Assembly: GCA_020846935.1 (NCBI GenBank) | Contig: JADLCY010000008.1 | Coordinates: 310,001-374,000, forward strand | Reading direction: 5' to 3' | Length of the DNA stretch: 64,000 nt | From: Gemmatimonadaceae bacterium | GTDB taxonomy: Bacteria > Gemmatimonadota > Gemmatimonadetes > Gemmatimonadales > Gemmatimonadaceae | In this document: positions 1-9,148 of the stretch, one piece after another | How the letters are laid out: every line of letters begins with the position of its first letter | Numbering within the stretch: the stretch's first letter is position 1 | Program-made: the position numbers and the translations under genes | Notes under the pieces: model-generated | The model's database searches: none | What the model was told of the DNA's origin: nothing | What the model saw: the letters and a program-made list of their open reading frames with translations, nothing else

Positions 1-716
1 GAGGGTCGCTGTTCCTGCGCCAGGCGCTCGACCTCTCGCACGCTGAGCTGTTCCTCGACCACCCGCCGCGCCGCATCGAGCATGGCACGCTCGTTAGGCA
101 TGGCGAGCAGGGCCCGGGCATGCCCTGTGGTGAGTTGCTCATCCCGCACCATGCGCTGGATCCCTTCGGGAAGCGTCAGGATACGCAGGAGGTTGGCGAT
201 AGTGGAACGATCCTTCCCCACGGCCTCGGCGACCTGCACCTGCGTATGTCCGAACTCGTTGATGAGACGCTGGAGACCTCGCGCTTCGTCGATGGGATTG
301 AGGTCCGCGCGCTGGAGGTTCTCGACGAGGGCGAGCACCAGCATCTCGCGATCCTCGAGGGGCTTTACGATGGCCGGGATCGTGGTCCAGCCCAGTCGCG
401 ACGCCGCTCTTAGGCGTCGTTCGCCGGCAATGAGCTGATACTGACCAGTACCCGTGGCCCGCACCGTGATAGGCTGCAAGAGCCCCGAGGCCTGGAGGCT
501 GCGCTCCAGATCCACGAGATCCTCCGGGCGAAATACGCGACGTGGCTGGAACGGGTTTGGCGAAATGCTGGTCAGCGGGAGTTCGCGGAATGGCGAGAGC
601 GACTCTGCGTTGGTCGTTGGGGCACCTTGGGAAACGGGTGCTGGAGCTGGAGATGCCACCGGGCCCATGAGGGCCTCGAGACCTCGACCCAGGCGTTTCG
701 GCTTTTCCGTGGTCAT
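1..716 (-). CDS. parB: Chromosome-partitioning protein ParB (3' end outside window)
   Basis: This is a DNA-binding CTPase clamp that loads at parS sites and works with ParA in chromosome segregation. The reading frame starts with ATG at 716 and runs off the left edge without a stop, so about 238 residues are visible. It begins with the typical ParB N-terminal motif KRLGRGLEALMG (residues 7-18) that stimulates ParA. The CTP-binding arginine motif GERRLRA is at residues 98-104, and a helix-turn-helix (TQVQVAEAVGKDRSTIANLL) follows. The missing part should be the C-terminal dimerisation domain. It lies 39 bp downstream of parA in the same direction, and two parS-type palindromes lie upstream of parA. 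No strong ribosome-binding site precedes the ATG. Confidence 0.95.
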   Translation of the reverse strand, partial: MTTEKPKRLGRGLEALMGPVASPAPAPVSQGAPTTNAESLSPFRELPLTSISPNPFQPRRVFRPEDLVDLERSLQASGLLQPITVRATGTGQYQLIAGERRLRAASRLGWTTIPAIVKPLEDREMLVLALVENLQRADLNPIDEARGLQRLINEFGHTQVQVAEAVGKDRSTIANLLRILTLPEGIQRMVRDEQLTTGHARALLAMPNERAMLDAARRVVEEQLSVREVERLAQEQRP

Positions 717-755
717 TGCGAGCCAGTCAACACGATGTGGAAAATCACGGGACGT

Positions 756-1589
756 CTAAGCGACCACTTCGGCATCGGGTCGAGCGAGCCGATGAGTAGA
801 AACATGCGTTCCTGTGCGCGCGATAACCTCTTTTGCTAATGCGATATAGGCCAAAGCACCAACCGACCCGATATCATATGAAATGATGGGCTTGCCGAAG
901 GATGGTGCTTCTGCGAGCCGAACGTTTCTGGGAATCACGGTCTCGAATACGCGATCGCCAAAGAAGGCTCTGGCGTCCGCGGCCACCTGGCGCGAGAGGT
1001 TGAGTCGAGCGTCGTACATCGTGAGCGCAACCCCGTCCACCACGAGCGCGGGATTGAGCCCTTGCTGGACCAGTTCAATGGTCTTCATCAGGTGACTGAT
1101 GCCTTCGAGGGCGAAGTATTCACACTGAAGCGGGATCAGGACGGCATCGGCTGCCGCGAGCATATTCAGCGTGATCAATCCGAGCGATGGCGGGCAGTCG
1201 ATGACCACGAGGTCATAGGATGTCGCCAGGGTAGCCATGGCATCTCGCATCCGGAACTCGCGTCGAGGGAGCTCGACGAGTTCGACCTCCGCCCCGGCCA
1301 GGTCGGGGGTCGCCGGGAGCACGTCGAGTCCTTCAAACTGGATCGCGCGCTGGATTGCAGCCTCCGGTGGGCACAACCCAAGGATGACGTCGTAGGTCGT
1401 CAGGCGCACGTGCTCCTGATCAACCCCAATACCGCTCGTCGCGTTGCCTTGAGGGTCGGCGTCCACCAGCAACGTGTGCTGACCAGCGGCAGCCAGGCAC
1501 GCGGAGAGGTTAACAGCAGTGGTGGTCTTGCCGACGCCGCCTTTCTGGTTGGCGACCGCGAGTATTCGTGCCACGGGAGAGCGGTTCAA
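756..1589 (-). CDS. parA: Chromosome-partitioning ATPase ParA (Soj-type)
   Basis: This is a deviant Walker-type ATPase that, with ParB, segregates the replication-origin region. Of 277 residues, the deviant Walker A motif KGGVGKTT is at 16-23, Walker A' (LLVDADPQGN) follows near 41, and Walker B (VVIDCPPSLG) lies near 129. The length is typical for chromosomal ParA without an N-terminal HTH. The TTG start at 1589 has a good upstream purine tract (GGAAGGGG). A GTG five codons later (1574) would give the more usual N-terminus MARILAVANQKGG, so the start is uncertain by five codons. It heads a parA-parB unit, and two parS sites sit within 190 bp upstream. Confidence 0.96.
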   Translation of the reverse strand: MNRSPVARILAVANQKGGVGKTTTAVNLSACLAAAGQHTLLVDADPQGNATSGIGVDQEHVRLTTYDVILGLCPPEAAIQRAIQFEGLDVLPATPDLAGAEVELVELPRREFRMRDAMATLATSYDLVVIDCPPSLGLITLNMLAAADAVLIPLQCEYFALEGISHLMKTIELVQQGLNPALVVDGVALTMYDARLNLSRQVAADARAFFGDRVFETVIPRNVRLAEAPSFGKPIISYDIGSVGALAYIALAKEVIARTGTHVSTHRLARPDAEVVA

Positions 1590-1677
1590 GGTTCACCCCT
1601 TCCGGAACGACAGGAACGTATCGCTCGATGTGGAAGGGGGCGGAATATAGGCGCTGCAAGCGCTACGGAGCGAGACG

Positions 1678-1693
1678 TGTTTCACGTGAAACA
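1678..1693. promoter_or_regulatory. parS: parS site (perfect consensus)
   Basis: The 16-bp palindrome TGTTTCACGTGAAACA matches the ParB-binding consensus known from Bacillus and many other bacteria at every position. It lies about 90 bp upstream of the parA start. ParB is expected to load here and spread or slide on the flanking DNA. Confidence 0.95.
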
Positions 1694-1762
1694 CGTGCGC
1701 CCATCACTGCCAAGGGAGCCGCCAGTAGCGGGCCAAACTGATTGACCACCTTGGTTCGGCAG

Positions 1763-1778
1763 CGTTTCACGTGAAACA
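1763..1778. promoter_or_regulatory. parS: parS site (one mismatch)
   Basis: CGTTTCACGTGAAACA differs from the parS consensus only in the first base. Its centre is 85 bp from that of the perfect site. A cluster of two supports an origin-proximal position for this region. Confidence 0.9.
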
Positions 1779-2853
1779 TGGGACCGTAGCTCACGCATCG
1801 GATCCTCGGTGCGCTCAACCTCAGGATCAACCCGGCACCCTGCACGAGGCCCGCGCCGAAAGCACGCGCACGGCTCGTTGCGCGTGTCCACGTCCTTGTG
1901 GCAACGGGAACTACCGACACCATCCCTTACGCCGGACCTCCTCGGCACCGTCCCCCGGCCCGACACGACCTCTCGCTAGCAGCGGCGCGGTGAATGAGGC
2001 CGCCGGTGCCCGGACTCCGGGCGGGAGGCACCGCGGTCCTCAGCGGCGGATACAGAACCCCGAAACCTAGACACGTTCATGACGCCGTCCCAAGCGAACC
2101 CGATCCTGTCGGACAGCGATGAACTCGGAAGCCGGAAAGCGATCGCGTGGTGACGATGGCAGTGCGCGACCCTCTCACTCAAGCCAGAACCATGAGGGGA
2201 CGCACCAGTAGCGGAGAACGTGCCTCCGGTAGCGCCAGTCCCACCGAGCCCAACGCTACGGCCCGAACCCGATGCAGGAGTTCGGGTGCACTCGACCGCA
2301 TCGCGCTTGCTTCCGCCGCCGCTGCCGCCAAGGAACCGACCGCCGCAAAAAAAGCGCCCCGAGGACGCCATCCGCATCCCGCCAATGGTCATGATTCGAC
2401 CACGCACATCCCGCAGTCTGCCACGCGCATCCGTCCACCGGGCATGACGGTCGAGCCCGCAGCTGGGGCTGTGAGCGTCGATTGAGGTTCACACCTCCGG
2501 TGATCCAGAATCGCACCTTCGATCGGTAGGCAATCTGGGAGTGAGCGAGTCGCGGCGTGCAAGATGCCGGAGGGGGCCGTGGGGAACCGCGCTCCAAGCC
2601 TCGCCAATCAAGCGCACCCGGAGACGGTGACTCCCGAGCGAACGTTCAGCCGAGCCAATCGCCTCGCACGGACCGAAGCACGGAGCGCACCGTGCCGTTG
2701 GTCACGCCCACGCACTCATCCGGCCGCGACTGCGGCCACCGGCTCGGCGGCATGCACAACCCGCGCACGTCAGGCCGAACTCCATCCCTTGCCCGCAGGA
2801 ACACTTTCGTAGCAGATCGATACTAATTCTGCCAATTTCGTAACCGATAGACC
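1779..2853. other. Long gene-poor stretch beside parS
   Basis: About 1.1 kb with no reading frame that looks like a protein. The frames that are open are rich in Arg, Pro, Ser and Gly and are probably chance products of high GC. No rsmG-like protein is visible, although rsmG usually lies between mnmG and parA. No DnaA-box cluster, tRNA or strong terminator hairpin was seen. It may be decayed coding sequence or a structural region near the origin. Confidence 0.5.
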
Positions 2854-4863
2854 CTATTTCAATGCCCACTCGGCACGAAGCGAATCCAGACGCACGGGCT
2901 CCAACACGAGGGCCGCGTCAGCGGCAGGCCCGTCGCTGCGCAGCAGGAACAGCGTGCGGCCCGCGTGTCGCGAAAGCAGCACCGAATCCCGGGCGTGAAG
3001 GTCACGCACATAGGTGTTGCCTCCATCGTCACGTGCCAGCACCGGCAGGAACACCGTGAATCCGGCACGATCTTCAAGAATGCGACGTCGGCAGGTGGCG
3101 TCATACCCATGACCGGGGAGCACTCGTTCGCTGGCGTCGGGCGACCACTGGCTCCGCTCGAGGCGGAGCGAGTCCTTCATTAGCGGCAGTAGCGCAGCGA
3201 CGGCAGCCGGTCCGCGGATCCCGCGCAACTCGAGATCGCGCACGCCCGCCTCGAGCACACAGGCATCCGTGCGCCCATACAACGCTTCGGTGAGGGGACG
3301 AGAGACACCAAGTGCCCAGAGGCGCGGAACGAGCTGCGCGCCCCAACTCTCCCGCACCAGGATCAGCGCTCCCCGCACGCCGAGTTCGCGCGCGGGCCTG
3401 GTCGGATCCTGCCGCATGAGCGACAGACCGGCACGGTACTGGGCAAACCTGGCAGGCGCGTTCACGACGATGGCCATGCCGGCGGCCAATCCCAGGGTCC
3501 ACATTCCCGAATTCCGCCACAAGCCGGGGGACAGCTTCGCCGAGAGCGTCCGTACACCGTCGACGGTCGCCAATACCAGGCCCGGAACAAGCAAGTACAA
3601 GAACCGAGGGCCCAGATAAAACCCATCGTGCCAGTAGGCCCAGTAGCCCGCCACCAGAAGCGCACCGCTGGCCAGCCAATACCGCACGACAGGACCGGCG
3701 TGAGCACCAAACGCCAGGCCGGCCGCGGCAAGCAGCAAACTCGGGAATGGAGACTCGAAGAGATAGGTCTGGAGGCGGAGGAAATAGAGGCTGAGCAGCT
3801 CGAGACCACGGGCAGGGGTATGCGGCTCGCCCCACGGCGGCGTGTGAAAGCCCAGGCCATGACCAGGACCCCACAATGCGTCGTATGCGAAGAGGGTTGC
3901 CGTGCCGGTCGTGCGCGCATTGTACCAGAGCAACACACCCAGCATGACCGCGACGCCCATACCTGACGCCACGAGCTCGCGCCATCGAACGGGTCGTGTG
4001 ACGACACGCCAGGCGATCCACAGGGCTGCAGGAAGTCCGAACGCGGCCGCATCGAGCGGCCGAATCGTGGCCATGGCGCCAATTGCGAGCCCGACCCCCG
4101 CCGCGAAGCGCAGCCCGTCATCAAGACGACAGAGCATCAACGCGGCGAGAAGGGAAAAGCACAGCGCACCAACGTGATTCATGTGCGAGGCGGACATGAA
4201 CACGATGAACGGCGTGACGGCAAAGAGCAGAGCGGCCGCCAGGGCAACGGGCGCATCACACGCGCGACGTGCGATTCCCCAGAATGCCGCCACGCTCACG
4301 GCGCCAAGCGCCGGCGCAATGAGCCACGTGGCGTGCAGCCACACGCCCACGGCGAGCAGGGCCGGCCATCCAGGCGGGAACTGCGAATACCAGCGCCCAT
4401 GGTCATCGAGGAAATGCAGGGCACTTCGGAATTCGGGGTAGGGCCCCGTCTCCATCCACAAACGACCCGACGCAAACACCCTGGCCTGCGCCACCTGTGC
4501 AAGCTCGTCCAGGTGCAGGGGCACACCATCAAACGCGGCATGCGCCATGAGGGCGTAGAGCGCAAAGGCAGCGCCGGCGAGCAGCCACCCTGTTCGCGAT
4601 GGGCGCGACGCGCTCGACCGGGCGATTCGCGATAGGCCATGCGTTGGTGGTGACCAGCCGCGCGTAAGCATCGCGAGCACGATGCCTCCGCCAAGCACAA
4701 TCAAGGATCCCGAGAGCCAGCCAGTGATGACCGTGTCGTACCAGGGAGCCTGACGACCTCCGGGGATCCAATTGACGACTGGCAGCGTGCCCATCGTGAG
4801 AATGACCCCTGCGGCCAGACGGCCGAACCAGCGGTTGGGTGTCGGAGTCGAGTCAGGGGTCAC
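2854..4863 (-). CDS. GT-C type membrane glycosyltransferase (ArnT/PMT-like, GT39 superfamily)
   Basis: A polytopic inner-membrane protein of about 670 residues with a dozen or so hydrophobic segments. The first large periplasmic loop carries the acidic motif HLDELAQVAQ and a later GRWYSQFPPGWP stretch, as in lipid-linked sugar transferases of the ArnT/PMT type, where the acidic residue is catalytic. The C-terminal quarter is soluble. It probably transfers a sugar from a polyprenyl phosphate to a glycan, lipid or protein; the substrate cannot be read. The longest frame opens with TTG at 4896, inside mnmG. I prefer the GTG at 4863, which overlaps the mnmG end by 11 bp and suggests translational coupling. 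Confidence 0.75.
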   Translation of the reverse strand: MTPDSTPTPNRWFGRLAAGVILTMGTLPVVNWIPGGRQAPWYDTVITGWLSGSLIVLGGGIVLAMLTRGWSPPTHGLSRIARSSASRPSRTGWLLAGAAFALYALMAHAAFDGVPLHLDELAQVAQARVFASGRLWMETGPYPEFRSALHFLDDHGRWYSQFPPGWPALLAVGVWLHATWLIAPALGAVSVAAFWGIARRACDAPVALAAALLFAVTPFIVFMSASHMNHVGALCFSLLAALMLCRLDDGLRFAAGVGLAIGAMATIRPLDAAAFGLPAALWIAWRVVTRPVRWRELVASGMGVAVMLGVLLWYNARTTGTATLFAYDALWGPGHGLGFHTPPWGEPHTPARGLELLSLYFLRLQTYLFESPFPSLLLAAAGLAFGAHAGPVVRYWLASGALLVAGYWAYWHDGFYLGPRFLYLLVPGLVLATVDGVRTLSAKLSPGLWRNSGMWTLGLAAGMAIVVNAPARFAQYRAGLSLMRQDPTRPARELGVRGALILVRESWGAQLVPRLWALGVSRPLTEALYGRTDACVLEAGVRDLELRGIRGPAAVAALLPLMKDSLRLERSQWSPDASERVLPGHGYDATCRRRILEDRAGFTVFLPVLARDDGGNTYVRDLHARDSVLLSRHAGRTLFLLRSDGPAADAALVLEPVRLDSLRAEWALK

Positions 4864-6802
4864 GTGGTACGGACTGCTGGCCGCCCGCGGCTGCAACTCG
4901 CCGGTGGCGCTCGACCTCCAGCACCAGGTTCTGCAGATCCGATGGGCTGACGCCGGGAATGCGTGCGGCCTGCGCGAGCGTGCGCGGCCGCTGGGCCGCG
5001 AACTTCTGCCGCGCCTCGAAAGAGACCGAACGCATGCTGGCGTACGGCAGCGTCTCCTCGAGCGCGAACGCCCCCATGCGTCGAAGCTTGTCGGCCGCCG
5101 TGCGCTCTCGCTCGAAGTATCCCGCGTACTTGATCTGCAGCTCCGCCGTTACCACGGCGTCGAGCGGAAGAGACGCACCCACCCCCCCCGCGTCGAGCAG
5201 ACCGCGCAGCGTCACGTGCTGGCGCCGCGTGAGGTCGACGATTCGCGTGGACTGGGTGATCGCCGCGCTGCCCACCTGGGCCAGGACGGCGTTCGCTTGG
5301 TCCGCCCGCAGGCTCGTATCGGTGGCAAGCGAGAGCGCCTCCTCCTCGGCGCGGAGCCTGGCGTCGACCATCGCGTCCTCTCGTGGGCTATAGATCCCGA
5401 GCTCACGCGCCACGCCGGCAAGCCGACGCAGGGCATTGTCCTGCCGCACGGTCAGCCGGAACTCGGACCGCGACGTGAAGAGGCGATAGGGCTCGTCGAC
5501 CCCCCGAACCACGAGATCATCGACCAGAACGCCGATGTAGGACGACTCCCGGCCCAGATACAGGGCCGGCCGCTCGAACGCGGCAAGCCCGGCATTCAAC
5601 CCCGCCACCAGTCCCTGCCCTGCAGCCTCCTCGTACCCGGTCGTGCCATTGATCTGCCCGGCAAACCAGAGCCCCGGTAACGCACGCACCTGAAGCGTCG
5701 CATCGAGCTGTGTCGGCGGGAAGAAGTCGTACTCGATCGCGTAGCCGGCCCGCGTCATCCTCACATGCTCGAGGCCTTTCACGCTGCGCAGGATCGCCAC
5801 CTGTACCGACGCGGGCAACGACGTGGACAGCCCGTTCACATAGAGCTCGGAGGTATCGTGGCCCTCGGGCTCAAGGAACAGTTGGTGGCGCTCCGCGTCC
5901 GGAAACTTGACAATCTTGTCCTCGACGGACGGGCAATAGCGCGGCCCCTGTGCGGCAATCGCCCCACCATACATCGCTGACTTTCCAATATTCTCGGCGA
6001 TGATCCGCTTACCATCCCCCTCGAGGTGGGTGATGAAACACGGGAGTTGCTCTGGATGTCGACTGGCGCCTAATTGGCGCCGATCTGTCGCCCAAAAGGC
6101 CGACCAAGAGTAGTCAAAGAAGTCTACTTCACTCTCCTGGCGCTCCATCTGTGAGTAGTCGACGGACCGACCATCGATGCGGGGTGGCGTACCCGTCTTG
6201 AACCGCGCGACCTGAAGACCGGCATCTTCAAGCTGCTCAGCGAGTTGGATGGTGGACGACTCGCCAGCACGACCGCCCGCGATCCTCGTATCGGTGCCGA
6301 TGTGGATACGGCCGCGCAGGAACGTCCCGGTGGTGATCACGACGGAACGGGCACCGAACCGGCGGCCCTCGAGGGTCTCTACGCCGCGCACCCGACCCTG
6401 ATCGAGCAGGAGCCGAGCAACGGTGCCCTGCAGTGTCGCGAGTTGGTGGTGCGCTTCCAGGAGCTGACGGACGGCTCGGCGATAGAGCCCCCGGTCGCAT
6501 TGAGCACGTGGAGCCCAGACCGCGGCTCCCTTGCTCCGATTCAGCATACGGAACTGGAGCATCGCGAGGTCCGTGGCGCGCGCCATGATGCCGCCCAGCG
6601 CATCGACCTCCCGCACCACGGTTCCCTTGGCCACGCCGCCGATCGCCGGATTGCAGGACATTTGCCCGATGGTCTCGAGGGCGCTCGTGACCAATCCGAC
6701 GCGAGCGCCGAGCCGAGCGGCCGCGACGGCGGCCTCGGTACCGGCGTGGCCCGCTCCGACCACGAGAACGTCGAAGTCCTGCTCAGTATCTACGTGGGTC
6801 AC
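4853..6802 (-). CDS. mnmG: tRNA uridine-5-carboxymethylaminomethyl modification enzyme MnmG (GidA)
   Basis: This FAD enzyme works with MnmE to modify U34 of tRNAs reading split codon boxes. From the chosen GTG at 6802 it has 649 residues, normal for the family; the frame stays open further upstream, but that part is antisense to another gene. The FAD motif GAGHAGTEA is at residues 16-24. Family signatures GPRYCPSVEDK and GQINGTTGYEEAAGQG are present, and the C-terminal helical domain that contacts MnmE and tRNA is complete. It precedes the glycosyltransferase gene with an 11-bp overlap. Neither mnmE nor rsmG is in the window. Confidence 0.96.
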   Translation of the reverse strand: MTHVDTEQDFDVLVVGAGHAGTEAAVAAARLGARVGLVTSALETIGQMSCNPAIGGVAKGTVVREVDALGGIMARATDLAMLQFRMLNRSKGAAVWAPRAQCDRGLYRRAVRQLLEAHHQLATLQGTVARLLLDQGRVRGVETLEGRRFGARSVVITTGTFLRGRIHIGTDTRIAGGRAGESSTIQLAEQLEDAGLQVARFKTGTPPRIDGRSVDYSQMERQESEVDFFDYSWSAFWATDRRQLGASRHPEQLPCFITHLEGDGKRIIAENIGKSAMYGGAIAAQGPRYCPSVEDKIVKFPDAERHQLFLEPEGHDTSELYVNGLSTSLPASVQVAILRSVKGLEHVRMTRAGYAIEYDFFPPTQLDATLQVRALPGLWFAGQINGTTGYEEAAGQGLVAGLNAGLAAFERPALYLGRESSYIGVLVDDLVVRGVDEPYRLFTSRSEFRLTVRQDNALRRLAGVARELGIYSPREDAMVDARLRAEEEALSLATDTSLRADQANAVLAQVGSAAITQSTRIVDLTRRQHVTLRGLLDAGGVGASLPLDAVVTAELQIKYAGYFERERTAADKLRRMGAFALEETLPYASMRSVSFEARQKFAAQRPRTLAQAARIPGVSPSDLQNLVLEVERHRRVAAAGGQQSVPRDP

Positions 6803-6853
6803 GGGAGGGGTCTGGTGCTCGTGGACGACCGTGGGGACGATGTAGACTGCATC

Positions 6854-7138
6854 ATGCCATTGTCGATCCCGTCGCAGCACCCCTGTTTGATCATTCGCAA
6901 AGTCGCCTTCGAGCGAGCACACCTGACCCGGAGCGCCATCGACCAGCGGCTCGGCCTGACGGACGAGGAGTTCAGGGTGGAGGGCGGGCTGGTGGTGATC
7001 GGTCCGATCATCGCCGCTGATGACTTGCAGGGAGTGATCGACGACCTGGAGGGCGCGGGACTCGAGTACTTCGAGGACTTCTTTGATCTGAGTGGCAACT
7101 GGCCCTCCTGGCTGCGACTGCTGGCCATGGGCGCCTAG
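6854..7138 (+). CDS. Small conserved-looking protein of unknown function
   Basis: A 94-residue acidic protein starting at ATG 6854, divergent from mnmG with 51 bp between starts. It is rich in D/E and hydrophobic residues, with a stretch (GLVVIGPIIAADDLQGVIDDLE) that looks folded and unlike the Arg/Pro-rich shadow frames around it. A longer open frame reaches back into mnmG antisense, but its upstream part lacks protein-like composition. Its end overlaps the next, convergent gene by 4 bp. No known domain was recognised; no Cys pairs or membrane segments are seen. Confidence 0.65.
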   Translation: MPLSIPSQHPCLIIRKVAFERAHLTRSAIDQRLGLTDEEFRVEGGLVVIGPIIAADDLQGVIDDLEGAGLEYFEDFFDLSGNWPSWLRLLAMGA

Positions 7139-7410
7139 CGGCGAGCGGCGGGTTCGCGAGCGGCGGGCTGTTCGGTGAGCGGTCCACGTCGGAGGAGGCC
7201 GGTCCAGCCGCAGGTCAGGCACCAGCTCTTACGGAACCACGGCATCAGGCGGTCGAACAGGAACGAAGCCACGCGGAGCGTTGGCTCGTCGCACATCGGG
7301 CAGCGGTCGCCGCGCGGAAGAAGGACGAGAAACACGATCGTGGCCGCGATGATGCGCAGGACGAAGAGTCCACCGAACACGACCGCGAAAAGGACCGCGT
7401 CGGATGACAT
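7135..7410 (-). CDS. Small membrane protein with a zinc-ribbon-like Cys pair set
   Basis: About 91 residues from ATG 7410. One N-terminal transmembrane helix (AVLFAVVFGGLFVLRIIAA) is followed by CPMCDEPT and CLTCGW, two CxxC pairs about 30 residues apart, which would bind a structural zinc or iron. It lies directly downstream of the next gene (6-bp gap) and is probably co-transcribed with it. The function is unknown. Confidence 0.7.
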   Translation of the reverse strand: MSSDAVLFAVVFGGLFVLRIIAATIVFLVLLPRGDRCPMCDEPTLRVASFLFDRLMPWFRKSWCLTCGWTGLLRRGPLTEQPAAREPAARR

Positions 7411-7415
7411 GCGTC

Positions 7416-7976
7416 TCAGAGGCGCTGCTCGACGCGCGCCCAATCTTCGACGAACACCACGCCCTCCTCGACCCGGTCGATGACCACGTCGGTCCCTCGT
7501 GCGAGCGGCGAGTCGTCCACACTGCGAGCCCGCGTGGTGAAACGGCGGTCGTCAATCTGATACGCCACCTCCCCTTCTGCGCCAAACGGAATCTCGGTGG
7601 AGACCGTTGCGAGCTGTCCCTGCAAGGCGAAGCGCTCGTCTGGCGCGTCGCGCAGCGCGTGTGGCACGGCCCATTGCTTGATCGTGAGCACGGCACTGAT
7701 GACCGCGACCGCGGCAACGCTCGCCGCTACCGCGACGGTGGTGAGGGTTCCGAGCGCCGTGAAACGCGTCAGCAGGTATCCGGTCAGGCCAAAGGCACCG
7801 GCCATGGACGCCGCAATTGGCGTCCGAAGGGAAATGCGTCCCAGGCGCAGCTCACGTCCGAACGCATCCAGTCGTCGGACGACTTCACGGCGAGACCAGC
7901 GCTCGGTACCGCGGATGAGCAGGATGACATTGAGAACGAGGCCGGCGACGAACGCCAGGAGAAACAGGGAAGACAT
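7416..7976 (-). CDS. Membrane protein with an NfeD-like soluble tail
   Basis: A 186-residue protein with an N-terminal membrane helix, a short basic cytoplasmic stretch, two more hydrophobic segments around residues 55-95, and a beta-rich C-terminal region (VAYQIDDRRFTTRARS, then TDVVIDRVEEGVVFVE). The last part resembles the OB-like fold of NfeD-type proteins, but the match is weak and is inference only. It is followed at once by the small zinc-ribbon membrane protein. No enzymatic motif is visible. Confidence 0.65.
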   Translation of the reverse strand: MSSLFLLAFVAGLVLNVILLIRGTERWSRREVVRRLDAFGRELRLGRISLRTPIAASMAGAFGLTGYLLTRFTALGTLTTVAVAASVAAVAVISAVLTIKQWAVPHALRDAPDERFALQGQLATVSTEIPFGAEGEVAYQIDDRRFTTRARSVDDSPLARGTDVVIDRVEEGVVFVEDWARVEQRL

Positions 7977-8052
7977 TCGACAAGATCTGCAGGAGGGCCC
8001 GCGACGGCCGAACGGGCACGCGCGCTACACCTGCATCCTACCGGGTAACCGA

Positions 8053-9036
8053 TCACGGCGACATGGCCAACTGCTGCTCGCCAAACTCGACCACACGGCG
8101 GTCGCTGTACGAGGTGGTGGCCCAGGGCAGGAGGCCTTCAACAAAGCCGACGTGGCCCCCGACAGGGACAAACTCCGTCTGCACGCACGGGTTGCTCTCG
8201 ACGACCGCGCGCACCTCATGGAGGATCTCCGGGGGGTGGAACGGGTCGTCGAAGGCGCTGAGGAGGAGCGTGGGAACGCGGATATCGCGAAGGAATCCGA
8301 GGGAACTCGACTGGGCATAGTAGTCGGCGGCATCGCGGAAGCCGTGGACCACGCTGGTAAAGGCGTCATCAAAGGCCCAGAGGCTGTTGGCGCGCTGCAC
8401 CGCGGCTGCATCAGCCAGGCCTGGGTGTCGCTGAATCTTGTCGAGGGCCTTCTCGCGCAAGGTTGCCAGAAAGCGTCGGCTGTAGAACGAGGCCGTGGCG
8501 TCGATGTGGGCACAGGACCGGGCGAGGTCGAAGGGAACTGAAACCGCGGTGGCCGCGGCGACGACGCCAGTGAGTGCGGTACCCTGCTCCCCCAGCCACT
8601 TGAGCAATACGTTGCCGCCTAACGAAACGCCCGCCAGCACGAGGGGTGCGTCGGGCCGCTCGGCGCGAAGCCGCGAGACCACGAAGTCCAGGTCCCGTGT
8701 CTCGCCGCTGTGATAACTGCGGGCAACGCGATTGACCTCGCCGCTACAGCCGCGGAAGAAGAGCAGGTTCGCCTGCCAGCCACGGCGCCGCGCCTGCTGC
8801 AACGTGCCCGCGATGTAGTGCGAGCGATGTGATCCCTCCAGCCCGTGAAGGAGGAGAAACGTTGGTGCGTTGGGCTCGGGCGTGTCGACGCGCAGCAGGT
8901 CGACGAAGTCCCCGTCCGGCGTGTCTCGACGTTCCTGTCGCCAGGGGAGCTGAGCACGGCGTCGAAAGACGCGTCCCCACACCGTATGCAGGTGCGGGTT
9001 GGTGAGCCAGGGAGCGGGGCGATAGGGGCGCGACAT
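8053..9036 (-). CDS. Alpha/beta hydrolase, YheT family
   Basis: A cytoplasmic serine hydrolase of about 327 residues from ATG 9036 (a longer frame begins at 9078). Family marks include the N-terminal NPHLHTVWGR motif, the oxyanion motif LLHGLEGS, the nucleophile elbow GVSLGGN, an aspartate in AFDDPFHPP and the histidine in PVGGHVGF, completing a Ser-Asp-His triad. YheT relatives hydrolyse small esters and their physiological substrate is not settled. It stands alone, divergent from the Spx/ArsC-like gene. Confidence 0.88.
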   Translation of the reverse strand: MSRPYRPAPWLTNPHLHTVWGRVFRRRAQLPWRQERRDTPDGDFVDLLRVDTPEPNAPTFLLLHGLEGSHRSHYIAGTLQQARRRGWQANLLFFRGCSGEVNRVARSYHSGETRDLDFVVSRLRAERPDAPLVLAGVSLGGNVLLKWLGEQGTALTGVVAAATAVSVPFDLARSCAHIDATASFYSRRFLATLREKALDKIQRHPGLADAAAVQRANSLWAFDDAFTSVVHGFRDAADYYAQSSSLGFLRDIRVPTLLLSAFDDPFHPPEILHEVRAVVESNPCVQTEFVPVGGHVGFVEGLLPWATTSYSDRRVVEFGEQQLAMSP

Positions 9037-9148
9037 GCTGGGCTCGATTACAATCCTCCACGGCCCGACCACGATCACCAGGGTTGGGCCCGGACCGACG
9101 GCACGCGAAGGATAGCGGTTCGAAGGCCGGCATCATCCCCCTGCAGTC

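Noticed and set aside
1590-2853. A missing rsmG or an origin with DnaA boxes
   Set aside because: No methyltransferase motifs in any frame and no DnaA-box cluster could be found.
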